Shown: positions 8,641-16,136, numbered from the stretch's first letter. The stretch is DNA of 16,866 nucleotides from CAYJDR01 sp964368965 (GCA_964368965.1 CAYJDR010000044.1:1-16866); one strand, 5' to 3'. A program made the numbers and translations. Notes: generated by a model not told the origin, from the sequence alone.

Positions 8641-8695
8641 CCACTTAGAGCATACAATTATCCTTATGCAAGTATAGTAGCAAATTGTATGCCAA
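8641..8695. repeat. 55-bp repeat, second copy, right flank of the assembly gap
   Basis: Identical over 55 bases to 8486-8540 and diverging immediately after. It carries a second copy of the sigma-54-type element (8678-8695, minus strand) and the same 10-bp inverted repeat. If both copies are real, flgE has tandem RpoN promoters. Confidence 0.9.
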
Positions 8696-8921
8696 AACAT
8701 ACGTGATGTACGTATCTTTCACGAGCATGACAAAGTCAGCGGAGTAAAACGAAAAAAAGGGAACTCGATTGCGACTTCGCTCATATTTCTGAATTAATGC
8801 TTATGCATATCACAGCTTTTCAGCTTCATATCGCACAGTTCCGCCACTCTTTATCAATTCTTAATATGAATGAAGCTCGGCGTGTACGTGCGAAGTGAAT
8901 ACTGATAGCAGGGGGTAGCTA
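8696..8921. other. Non-coding stretch between the 55-bp repeat and the hairpin region
   Basis: I recognise no gene here. It holds a 6-bp inverted repeat, ATACGT at 8699-8704 and ACGTAT at 8710-8715. On the minus strand a run of seven T follows TTCCC near 8752-8765. An AGCT-GAAA-AGCT mini-hairpin lies at about 8814-8825. A plus-strand open frame of 33 codons runs from ATG 8797 to TGA 8898, without a convincing ribosome binding site. The stretch may be part of the leader/trailer of a transcript, a decayed repeat or an unrecognised small RNA. Confidence 0.5.
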
Positions 8922-9059
8922 GAAGGGGGACGGCTAGTCACCCTTTTAAACGTAGAAAAGCGTGGAAAGAACCAATCAGGGTGTGTGAACCTGATATATA
9001 CATTGACTCTCTCCACGCTTCTAAGCTGGACGGCTAAAGCACCCTTTTTCAGAGTGCTT
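8922..9059 (-). ncRNA. Candidate structured RNA element between flgD and flgE
   Basis: Three hairpins follow the flgD stop on the minus strand. H1 (9037-9059) has 9 bp and a GAAAA loop. H2 pairs 9002-9022 with 8956-8976 over 21 positions, enclosing a smaller CAGG/CCTG hairpin. H3 (about 8924-8946) has 9 bp with one mismatch. In H1 and H2 every non-Watson-Crick pair is a G.U wobble when read on the minus strand but an A.C or C.A mismatch when read on the plus strand (one in H1, four in H2). This points to an RNA made in the direction of flgD and flgE. H1 is followed by only three U residues, so it may be a weak terminator or an RNA 3'-end stabiliser for the fliK-flgD transcript. It matches no RNA family I can name. 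It could also be a mobile repeat. Confidence 0.5.
8928..9048. repeat. Duplicated motif about 100 bp apart, flanking hairpin H2
   Basis: GGACGGCTA occurs at 8928-8936 and 9028-9036, each followed after 2-3 bases by CACCCTTTT (8939-8947 and 9040-9048). On the minus strand the shared pattern is AAAAGGGTG, a short variable spacer, then TAGCCGTCC. The two copies bracket the long hairpin, and this part is visibly richer in G+C than the surroundings. Confidence 0.75.
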
Positions 9060-9088
9060 AAACTTATTTATTTTTTGAAACTTGTGTA

Positions 9089-9871
9089 TTAACCTTCGTC
9101 AGTTTCTGGCTCAACAGTTGAGTCAGTATCAGCGTCTGCTTCAGCATCTGCATCTGGGTTTGCTTCTTCCTTTGGCTCTCTAACTGTGTAGACATATTCA
9201 GAAGATACAACGCCATCACCAACATCGAAGTATAGTATGTCGCCCACTTGTGATACGCTTTGTACAATACCAGTTGAGAATTCATCAACTTGAAGTTGCT
9301 CGCCTTCGGAGTTAAATGCCAACACTTCATAGCGGTAAGTGCCTTCACCAACAGTAACGCCACCAACACCAACACCGTTCCAGTTAATGATGTTCTCGCC
9401 CTCTTTCAGTTCAGTAGGTTTGTATGTTGCAACAAGCTCACCCTCGGTGTTATAGACATTAACTTGTGATGATGCTAAATCAGGGTTTTCACCTAAGTAG
9501 AACTTGAAGTTCGCAGGTTGGTCGCCACCTAGTGTGATTGTGTTAGTTGTAAACTCAATCTCTTTACCAATGAAGTTAGTACCATTGATAAGCGTGTTCA
9601 TATTATTTGCTTGTAGCTGTGAAAGCTCTAATAAACTTTGTAGCGCTTCATTCATCTTAATGTTTTCATCTAATTGAGAAAACATTGTTGTTTGCGTCAT
9701 GAAGTCTTGGTTTTCAACAGGGTTTAACGGGTCTTGGTTTTTCAACTGTTCAACTAGCAAGTTTAAAAAATCTTGCTGATCCATTACGTTGCTTCCTTTA
9801 CCTTCGTTGCTTGCTTGCTGTTGTGAAAATATTGTAGTAGGTTCAATAACCCCAAATAAATTTGCTTGCAT
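9089..9871 (-). CDS. flgD: Flagellar hook assembly (capping/scaffold) protein FlgD
   Basis: FlgD sits at the tip of the growing hook and lets FlgE subunits polymerise; it is later discarded. The 260-residue product has the conserved N-terminal motif DQQDFLNLLVEQLKNQDPLNP (31-51), whose core ends in QDPLNP, followed by a helical segment with FSQLDENIKMNEAL (64-77). An Ig-like FlgD domain follows at about 112-195, including the GEGTYRYEV turn. The C-terminal 28 residues (233-260) form a strongly acidic Asp/Glu/Ala tail not typical of FlgD. The ATG lies 11 bases after the fliK stop with an AGGGGA ribosome binding site, so the two genes are surely co-transcribed. Unusually, flgE does not follow directly but comes after a roughly 0.6-0.7 kb spacer with structure and an assembly gap. 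Confidence 0.94.
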   Translation of the reverse strand: MQANLFGVIEPTTIFSQQQASNEGKGSNVMDQQDFLNLLVEQLKNQDPLNPVENQDFMTQTTMFSQLDENIKMNEALQSLLELSQLQANNMNTLINGTNFIGKEIEFTTNTITLGGDQPANFKFYLGENPDLASSQVNVYNTEGELVATYKPTELKEGENIINWNGVGVGGVTVGEGTYRYEVLAFNSEGEQLQVDEFSTGIVQSVSQVGDILYFDVGDGVVSSEYVYTVREPKEEANPDADAEADADTDSTVEPETDEG

Positions 9872-9882
9872 GATATTTTCCC

Positions 9883-11703
9883 CTATGCGTATAAGCCGTT
9901 ATCGGCTTTGTTAGTTTGTGTAGCAACTTCTGTGCCAACTTCGTTCATTTCACCGTCAATGTTAAAAGCTTTTTTGTTGTTGCCTTGGTTTTTTCTGTTA
10001 GCATTGCGGTCGCCAGATTCTTGCTTCGATGTATCGTTAAATGCGAACTCCATGTTATCAATAACTATGCCTTTATCAGCAAGTTGTTGCCTGATAGCAT
10101 CGCCATGAGCTACCATCATTTTATGTGAAGTCTCATTTTCTGTCGTCAATTTTGCAACTAGTTTGCCACCCACTTCAGCTAAACGGATTTCCATTTTGCC
10201 TAGGTGTTCAGGTGTTAAAGTTACAGTCAATGCAGATTCGCCTTTCACAACAATCTGTTCAACTTTAGTAACTAGCCTTGTGATATCACGTGTGTTTGTG
10301 ACATCAAACTTTGTATTTGCTTGGTTAGCTGTTTCGCTGTTCATCTTGACAGATTCTGTCATGCTTTTCATCATGTTGTCAAAGTTGTTGCCTTTGCTCT
10401 CACTAGATGTGTTCTTCAACAACTCATCTGCCATGTCAGACGTTGTGTCAAGTGCAAACTCGCTACTGTCGCCACCTTGCATAGCACTATCTTCTAATAG
10501 TGTAGATGCTGTATCAGTTGTGGTTGTTGTAGATGTCGTTTGTTCGTTAGTTGTTGTCACTTCGCCTATTTCCACTTTCATGCCTGTGATTGGGTTTACC
10601 TTAGGTAGCTGAGTTGTCAAATTTGTAGCTTGCGCAACTTGTGGTGCTGTTGATGTTACTTGTGATTGTTGCGTTTGTGTTGCTGTGTTATTAGCTGTAG
10701 TTGATTGCTGTGGTTGTTGCACTTGCTCATCAGCCACTTCCATAACAGGCATTTCAACTGTTGGCTGCATTGCTTGTGATTGTCGAGGTTGTTGCATTTG
10801 TGGTTGAGCAACTGGTTGTGCAGCCACTTTTACTGGCACTTCTTGAGTAGGTGTAGTTGGCGTCACAACATCAGGAGTGTCAACCATATTTTGCACCATA
10901 TCAAGTGTATCAATATTGTTTGTTTCTGTCGTTTCTGTAGTAGTTGGTAATACTGTTTGTGATTGTTCAGTCAGCAAATTTTGTAGCATGTTAGTTGCAT
11001 CAGTCATTGGCTGAGCAATTGCCGACGTAGCTGTTGGTGTTACTTGCTGTGTTTGTATTTGTGGTGTTTCAACTGCCATAGTTGGTTGCACTACATCTGT
11101 ATCAATCACTTGTTGCAGGCTTGCAATAACATCTTTAAACGTGTTGTTATTCTCAGGTGGCAACATAGTTACAGCTTGCTTTAGTGCGTTCACAAACTCT
11201 GGTGAGATGTCAGTTGTTGGCGTAATCTGTTGTGCTGCGTTGATAAAATCAGTAGCGTCAGATGCACCCATATCTAACATGTTGACAAAGCCCTCAAAGC
11301 CTTCTGTGTTTGATATGTCGAACTCACGTATAATATCTTGGATAAGTGCAGGCTCAGCAATTAATGATTCAAACCTAACCTCTTGCAACATAGGGATATT
11401 TTGGTCGTGCAGTGCTTCAATGCGTGTATCTAAATCAGGTATGTGGATTAGTTCAATATCTTCATCACTTTCAGTTGATTGTGCCGACACTGAATTATCA
11501 GGCGCAACATTATCAACACGGTTTGAGCGTTCAGCTTTTTCACGTGGTTTGTTTGCGTCGTCAGATACATTTTGCATAACTTTACGAAAATCGTTATCGT
11601 CGTTCTTGTAGCTTTCGCTATCTTTGCTAGCATTCGCATTGCTAGTAGATACGTTTGCAATAGTTGATACTTCTTTTTCAAAGTTTAGACCCATTAAGCC
11701 CAT
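9883..11703 (-). CDS. fliK: Flagellar hook-length control protein FliK
   Basis: FliK is secreted during hook growth, acts as a molecular ruler, and switches export from hook to filament subunits. The 606-residue product has the FliK C-terminal domain at about residues 477-556, with the core LTVTLTPEHLGKMEIRL and a following long helix (HGDAIRQQLADKGI). The centre (about 215-420) is low-complexity and rich in Gln, Thr, Val and Pro, as expected for the stretched ruler segment. A short basic Asn/Lys-rich stretch lies at about 565-580. The length exceeds enterobacterial FliK (about 400), and the hook subunit here is also oversized. The start has a GAGGTG ribosome binding site 5 bases away and a sigma-54 promoter just above. 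The N-terminal half is not conserved enough to confirm by eye; identity rests on the C-terminus and on flgD next door. Confidence 0.9.
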   Translation of the reverse strand: MGLMGLNFEKEVSTIANVSTSNANASKDSESYKNDDNDFRKVMQNVSDDANKPREKAERSNRVDNVAPDNSVSAQSTESDEDIELIHIPDLDTRIEALHDQNIPMLQEVRFESLIAEPALIQDIIREFDISNTEGFEGFVNMLDMGASDATDFINAAQQITPTTDISPEFVNALKQAVTMLPPENNNTFKDVIASLQQVIDTDVVQPTMAVETPQIQTQQVTPTATSAIAQPMTDATNMLQNLLTEQSQTVLPTTTETTETNNIDTLDMVQNMVDTPDVVTPTTPTQEVPVKVAAQPVAQPQMQQPRQSQAMQPTVEMPVMEVADEQVQQPQQSTTANNTATQTQQSQVTSTAPQVAQATNLTTQLPKVNPITGMKVEIGEVTTTNEQTTSTTTTTDTASTLLEDSAMQGGDSSEFALDTTSDMADELLKNTSSESKGNNFDNMMKSMTESVKMNSETANQANTKFDVTNTRDITRLVTKVEQIVVKGESALTVTLTPEHLGKMEIRLAEVGGKLVAKLTTENETSHKMMVAHGDAIRQQLADKGIVIDNMEFAFNDTSKQESGDRNANRKNQGNNKKAFNIDGEMNEVGTEVATQTNKADNGLYA

Positions 11704-11727
11704 AGTTGCACCTCGTCATAAAGGTAC

Positions 11728-11745
11728 AAGCAAAAAACAAGCCAA
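11728..11745 (-). promoter_or_regulatory. Sigma-54 (RpoN) promoter of fliK-flgD
   Basis: The minus strand reads TTGGCTTGTTTTTTGCTT, with GG and GC exactly 10 bases apart and TTTGCTT at the -12 side as in the consensus. Transcription should start near 11718, leaving a 15-nt leader that still includes the GAGGTG ribosome binding site (11709-11714). It lies in the 51-bp gap after lpxB, so fliK-flgD can be switched independently of pilM-lpxB. Confidence 0.78.
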
Positions 11746-11754
11746 AACTATAAG

Positions 11755-12882
11755 TTACGTATTTGCGTTGTTTTTAGATGCTAACAGGGAAGATATTTCC
11801 TCGACAGCTCGTTTGCATGGCTCATAGCCTTCAAACAATGCGGAAATTTTTGATAGTGTCGCCCTTATATCTGCTTCGTTAGCAAGCAAATATTTATGAG
11901 CGTCTATTATTTGGTTAGGTTGTAAATCGCTTTCAATAACTTCTGGCAGGAATTGGTCGCCATTAATAATATTTGCAATGCCAGCATATTTCACACGGCT
12001 AATTGTTTTGATAAGCCATAGATTTGCTTTAGATGATTGATAAACAATCAAAGTAGGCACTTGCATTATAGCGCACTCTAGCGTAACCGTGCCAGAGCAT
12101 GCCCAGATGTAGTCAGCATACTTCATTATATCATACTGAGCTGATGTTACAATTTTATGGCCGTATTCGTCTACGATATCGGCAATATATTTCATATCTA
12201 AGTTATCGGCTTTGCTGACAACAAATTCATATTCATCACTATATTGTTTTGACGCTTCAAGCAGAGGCCTCAAAACGCCCTCTATTTCACGCTTTCTGCT
12301 ACCTGGTAAGATACCTATCAGTTTTTTATCGCCTTTGATACCTACAGATTTTATAAAGTCTTGCCTATCAGCATACTTAAATTTTCTGTTATCTATGATA
12401 GGATTACCAACATATGCGCTATTAACGCCCTCTTTTTTTAGCGCTTCTGCTTCAAATGGCAATATTGCTAACGATAAGTCGCAATAATCACGCAATGTAT
12501 AAATACGGCTATAGTGCCACACCCAAAATTGAGGAACAATGAAGTAAATGACAGGTATGCCATACTTTTTCATCTTCTTTGCAAACCTTAGATTGAAACC
12601 AGGATAGTCGATAAGGATGATAGCATCTGGCTTTTCATCAATGACAACTTGTTCAAGTGTTTTGAACATTTTTAATATGAAAGGTAATCGTTTGAAAACT
12701 TCTACAAAACCTATGATAGCCATTTCATCAGCTGTGAAATATTGCTTTTGCCCAAGTTCTGCAAGCTTTGTGCCACCTGTACCGATGAATGTAGCATCCT
12801 TATAGTATTTAGAGAGCTCACGTGCAAGGTTGCTTCCGTGCACATCGCCTGAGGCTTCGCCCGCGAGTATCATAAATTTCAT
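11755..12882 (-). CDS. lpxB: Lipid-A-disaccharide synthase
   Basis: LpxB (GT19) joins UDP-2,3-diacylglucosamine and lipid X into the beta-1,6 disaccharide of lipid A at the inner face of the cytoplasmic membrane. The 375-residue product has the N-terminal GEASGDVHG (8-16), IDYPGFNLRFA (91-101), VPQFWVWHYSR (116-126, the family's SPQVWAW-like motif), LPGSRKREIE (192-201), CSGTVTLECA (262-271) and the C-terminal region NIINGDQFLPE (304-314). Length and motif order fit the family throughout. The ATG lies 3 bases after the pilM stop, with GGTGA from the end of pilM as ribosome binding site, so translation is likely coupled. Its presence shows that the organism makes a lipid-A-type outer membrane. 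Confidence 0.96.
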   Translation of the reverse strand: MKFMILAGEASGDVHGSNLARELSKYYKDATFIGTGGTKLAELGQKQYFTADEMAIIGFVEVFKRLPFILKMFKTLEQVVIDEKPDAIILIDYPGFNLRFAKKMKKYGIPVIYFIVPQFWVWHYSRIYTLRDYCDLSLAILPFEAEALKKEGVNSAYVGNPIIDNRKFKYADRQDFIKSVGIKGDKKLIGILPGSRKREIEGVLRPLLEASKQYSDEYEFVVSKADNLDMKYIADIVDEYGHKIVTSAQYDIMKYADYIWACSGTVTLECAIMQVPTLIVYQSSKANLWLIKTISRVKYAGIANIINGDQFLPEVIESDLQPNQIIDAHKYLLANEADIRATLSKISALFEGYEPCKRAVEEISSLLASKNNANT

Positions 12883-12885
12883 TTA

Positions 12886-13917
12886 TCACCAAACGATGTC
12901 ATATAGTGCAAGCCCTAAGGCTATGTTGTATGTATATCTTTCTGACGGGTCAACAGTAATTCCCTCAGCAAGCTCAAACTTGCCCCAAGGGTCCATAAAC
13001 TCGACATCTACGTTATATTTTTCAGAGAGCGACTCCGCAAGCCCAGCCGTTTGGCTAGCAGCACCCGACATAATAAACCTTGAAGGCTCTGTGCCACCAA
13101 GTAGCTGATAAAACTTGACAGCCTTATCAACAGACACGTTATATTGATATGTAGAGTAGCGCTTTAATTCATCGAACACTTTGGCTGGCTCTGCGTGTGA
13201 TGTTGGGTCGAACTTATATTTCTCTGCATCTTCATACGATAGCCCCATTTCTGACTGCAACATATCTGTGAAATGCTTGCCACCTAACTCAATAGACTTG
13301 CAGAACATAAATGCGCCATTTTTCATAAACATGATGAGCGAACCAAGCACACCAACATGCAATATTGCATCAACGCCTTTTTGTTGTAGGTTCAACACTT
13401 TATACATGCGCTCTAACGCTAGAATTTCTGGCTCAACAGCGCCTAGCTTAATATTTGCGCCATCAGTAACCGATATAAAATCTTGCAACACATCACGCTT
13501 TGATGCGATAAGCACAACATCTATATATCCGTAACGCTCTGATGCGCCAATGAGTTTATAGTCAACCGCCATATCTTCTTGGTCGATATATGCGTATTGG
13601 TCAACTATCCAGCGGAATTGTTCGTCGAAATCGTCAATATTGCCAACGAAAACACTAAGCCTTTTAGCAATAACAGCTGGCCCTTTAAGTGCGACCACAA
13701 CGGGACGGTTAGGATAATTAGCATGTTCAGTAAGCGACTTAATAGCGCCCACAAGCTCTCCATAATCAACAACAGAGCCATCTTCTGTGAACTCTGTCTT
13801 AGTCTTCGCAATGTGCAAAGACTCCACCTTAAAGCCTTCTCTAGTAGCGGATAGGTCAACAACGCGTATAGCGTTCTGCCCGATATCCATGCCTACAAAT
13901 CTGTTTTCGTTCGACAT
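12886..13917 (-). CDS. pilM: PilM-like actin-fold protein, type IV pilus/type II secretion platform
   Basis: PilM is a cytoplasmic actin-like ATP-binding protein that recruits PilN to the type IV pilus inner-membrane platform. The 343-residue product begins with GMDIGQNAIRVVDL (9-22, phosphate-1 loop). The FRWIVDQYAYIDQEDMAVDY region (101-120) corresponds to the typical PilM segment with a proline/aspartate-rich helix start. A C-terminal helix NIALGLALYD (331-340) also fits. The phosphate-2 loop is altered: ILHVG (185-189) stands where the family usually has VDIG, and the adenosine loop reads MSGAAS rather than a GG motif. pilNOPQ do not follow; lpxB does. It faces glyS divergently. No clear ribosome binding site is visible before the ATG. 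A more distant actin-fold role cannot be excluded. Confidence 0.85.
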   Translation of the reverse strand: MSNENRFVGMDIGQNAIRVVDLSATREGFKVESLHIAKTKTEFTEDGSVVDYGELVGAIKSLTEHANYPNRPVVVALKGPAVIAKRLSVFVGNIDDFDEQFRWIVDQYAYIDQEDMAVDYKLIGASERYGYIDVVLIASKRDVLQDFISVTDGANIKLGAVEPEILALERMYKVLNLQQKGVDAILHVGVLGSLIMFMKNGAFMFCKSIELGGKHFTDMLQSEMGLSYEDAEKYKFDPTSHAEPAKVFDELKRYSTYQYNVSVDKAVKFYQLLGGTEPSRFIMSGAASQTAGLAESLSEKYNVDVEFMDPWGKFELAEGITVDPSERYTYNIALGLALYDIVW

Positions 13918-13943
13918 ATAGCTTATACTAATAGATATTATTA

Positions 13944-13949
13944 CTTATA
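13944..13949 (-). promoter_or_regulatory. Possible extended -10 promoter of pilM-lpxB
   Basis: TGATATAAG on the minus strand resembles an extended -10 element (TGnTATAAT). The hexamer 17 bases upstream (TTAATG) is a poor -35. Transcription would start about 20 nt before pilM. The region is A+T rich, so this is tentative. Confidence 0.3.
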
Positions 13950-13990
13950 TCAAGCACAATTTGCAACATTAACCAATAGATATAAACTAC

Positions 13991-14019
13991 TTGATAATTT
14001 GAACAAATCTCTGTATACT
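13991..14019 (+). promoter_or_regulatory. Sigma-70 promoter of glyS
   Basis: TTGATA (13991-13996) and TATACT (14014-14019) are separated by exactly 17 bases, giving 4/6 and 5/6 consensus matches. Transcription should start near 14026, about 28 nt before the preferred glyS ATG. No T-box or other leader structure fits in this short space. Confidence 0.75.
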
Positions 14020-14053
14020 ACAGAGTTATAAAAATAAATAAGTGAGTATAATA

Positions 14054-16114
14054 ATGTTATCATATTTATTAGAAATTGGTTGCGAAGAAATCCCTGCAGG
14101 CGTCATTGAGCCTACATACACACACCTAAAAAGTGAGTTCGAAAAACAGCTACAAGCTGAAAACATAGAGTTTGCATCTATCATATCGGGCGGCACGCCT
14201 AGAAGGCTTTATGTATCTATCGAAGGTATAGCTACTCACCAAGCTAATAAATCTGAAATAATCATGGGGCCACCTGCAAAAATTGCTTTCAATGAAGATG
14301 GCTCTCTCACACCTGTTGCTATTAAGTTTGCTGAGTCTAAAGGGCTTGATGTTGCTACACTAACTAAAGCATCTACACCGAAAGGCGACTACCTACAAGG
14401 CGAAAAAACTTCTGGAGGCACACCTTCAAAAGATATCTTAGCTAGGGTTGTGCCTGACATCATCAGAAATATACCTCTGCCAAAGTCTATGAAGTGGGGA
14501 GATAACGAGTTTCGTTTCTCTAGGCCGATACACTCTTTCGTATCAGTATTAGATGGCGAAGTGTTGCCGTTTGAGATTGACGGCATTAAAGCTGGCAAAA
14601 TTACTTTCGGTCATAGGTTTCTATCACCAACCACATTTGAAGTTGCTAACTTTGAAGAATATAAGCAAAAACTTGCTGATGCTAAAGTTATCATTGATAG
14701 CGAAGAGCGTAAAGCACTTATATCTAAACAAATCATCGCTTTTAACGAAAGTGAAAACATACAAATCATCGCAGATGAAGGGTTGCTGAACACGGTTGCA
14801 AATCTTGTTGAATACCCTCACTCTGTTGTTGGTAGCTTTAGTGAAGATTTCCTCGTGTTGCCACAAGAGGTTCTTATCACATCTATGAAAGTGCACCAAA
14901 AGTATTTCCCTGTAATGGATAAAGCTGGCAAACTTATCAATAAATTTGTTGGCGTTTCAAACACAGTGCCTACAACTAACGACGACTTAATTCGCCAAGG
15001 TTATGAACGAGTTCTTAAAGCTAGGCTTAACGATGGCTTGTTTTTCTTCAATAACGATAAAAACAACTCACTTGATAACATGGTTGAAAAACTTAAAAAA
15101 GTTGTCTACCAAGAAAAACTTGGCACTAGCTATGAAAAAGTGGAACGCTTTACAGTTGTTGCAAGGTGGCTTGCTGATAAATATGCACCGAACACTTGCG
15201 AAAACGTGCTTACTACGGCTAAATATGCTAAAGCTGACCTTATGAGCGAAATGGTTTACGAATTTCCTGAATTGCAAGGCATCATGGGTATGTACTACGC
15301 AACATATGCTAACCTTGATAAAAACATAGCACTAGGCATTAATGAGCACTACATGCCACGTTTCGCCGGTGATGTATTGCCAACTACTTGGGAAGGTAGG
15401 CTCGTCTCTATAGCTGATAAAATAGACACTATCGCTGGTGCATTTGCAGCAGGCATGATCCCTACAGGTAACTTCGACCCATACGGTTTAAGGCGTTCTG
15501 CTATCGGTATACTTTCAATTATTGAGCAAGCAGACATGCGTATTGATATATCTGAGCTTGTTACAACAGCGCTCAACAACTTCATAAACAAGTTGACGTT
15601 CGACTTTGATGACACTAAGCAAAAGATTACATCTTTCATCATGCTAAGGCTTAAGCAAATGGTTGTGTCAAAAGGCATTGCTGATGGTGAAACATTTGAC
15701 GCTATCGCAGATAAAACATATGACGCTATCGCACTTAACACACTTGCTGGCGTATTGACTCAATCTAAGGGTACTGATGAATTTATGCTGATTGCATCTA
15801 GCTATAAACGTATCAATAATATATTGAAAAAAATCGACCACACAGATATAAACTACAACGAAAGACTGTTCCAATGCGACGAAGAACGTGCTGTTAGCAA
15901 CATCATTAAATCGCAAAACATTGGCACACTTATGGAAGCAGAGCAATACTCTGATGCGTTAGTTGAACTTATGAAGTTTGCACCAGCAGTTGAAGCTTTC
16001 TTTGCTAATGTAATGGTTATGGCTGACGATGTTGATGTTAAACAAAACAGACTTAACTTGATTGCATCATTAAGGGCTATCTTTAAAACTGTTTGTGATT
16101 TCGAGGCAATATAA
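14054..16114 (+). CDS. glyS: Glycyl-tRNA synthetase beta subunit
   Basis: This is the tRNA-binding and recognition subunit of the bacterial alpha2beta2 glycyl-tRNA synthetase; the alpha subunit GlyQ carries the aminoacylation core. The 686-residue product opens with the typical LEIGCEEIPAG (6-16) and contains the family landmarks ISGGTPRRLYV, MGPPAKIAF, WGDNEFRFSRPIHSFV, NKFVGVSN, RLNDGLFFFNNDK and EFPELQGIMG. DKIDTIAGAF (HD-like region), the MIPTGNFDPYGLRRSA segment and a C-terminal anticodon-binding-like helical part follow. I prefer ATG 14054 over GTG 14042: the four extra residues are not conserved, and AAGTGAG sits 7 bases before the ATG. glyQ is not upstream, where pilM is divergent, so it must lie elsewhere. 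The next gene begins 22 bases downstream. Confidence 0.95.
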   Translation: MLSYLLEIGCEEIPAGVIEPTYTHLKSEFEKQLQAENIEFASIISGGTPRRLYVSIEGIATHQANKSEIIMGPPAKIAFNEDGSLTPVAIKFAESKGLDVATLTKASTPKGDYLQGEKTSGGTPSKDILARVVPDIIRNIPLPKSMKWGDNEFRFSRPIHSFVSVLDGEVLPFEIDGIKAGKITFGHRFLSPTTFEVANFEEYKQKLADAKVIIDSEERKALISKQIIAFNESENIQIIADEGLLNTVANLVEYPHSVVGSFSEDFLVLPQEVLITSMKVHQKYFPVMDKAGKLINKFVGVSNTVPTTNDDLIRQGYERVLKARLNDGLFFFNNDKNNSLDNMVEKLKKVVYQEKLGTSYEKVERFTVVARWLADKYAPNTCENVLTTAKYAKADLMSEMVYEFPELQGIMGMYYATYANLDKNIALGINEHYMPRFAGDVLPTTWEGRLVSIADKIDTIAGAFAAGMIPTGNFDPYGLRRSAIGILSIIEQADMRIDISELVTTALNNFINKLTFDFDDTKQKITSFIMLRLKQMVVSKGIADGETFDAIADKTYDAIALNTLAGVLTQSKGTDEFMLIASSYKRINNILKKIDHTDINYNERLFQCDEERAVSNIIKSQNIGTLMEAEQYSDALVELMKFAPAVEAFFANVMVMADDVDVKQNRLNLIASLRAIFKTVCDFEAI

Positions 16115-16136
16115 AAAATATATTTAGGTATGCAAT

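Noticed and set aside
8444..8700. Minus-strand open frames spanning the N-run
   Set aside because: They exist only because N codons are not counted as stops; the readable parts are promoter-bearing repeat sequence.
8879..8894. Resemblance of the minus strand (CGCACGTAC) to the 3' arm of group II intron domain V
   Set aside because: The matching 5' arm and the AGC/GAAA features are missing, and there is no reverse transcriptase gene; it is a short chance match.
8922..8950. Plus-strand terminator at H3 (stem then four T)
   Set aside because: The stem has a G.A mismatch, the T-run is short, and no plus-strand gene ends there, so I do not call it a terminator.
9064..9375. 103-codon minus-strand frame overlapping flgD
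   Set aside because: Shadow of flgD in another frame; no own start signal and the flgD frame has clear domain motifs.
10163..10612. 149-codon plus-strand frame inside fliK
   Set aside because: Antisense to the Thr/Gln-rich region of fliK, whose composition suppresses stops on the opposite strand; the Val/Ser-rich translation has no recognisable domain.
13954..13977. Sigma-54-like TTGGTTAATGTTGCAA upstream of pilM
   Set aside because: GG and GC are 8 bases apart instead of the required 10, so it cannot be a -24/-12 promoter.
14042..14053. GTG start for glyS four codons upstream
   Set aside because: The GTG overlaps the AAGTGAG sequence that serves as ribosome binding site for the ATG at 14054; family members start near that ATG.
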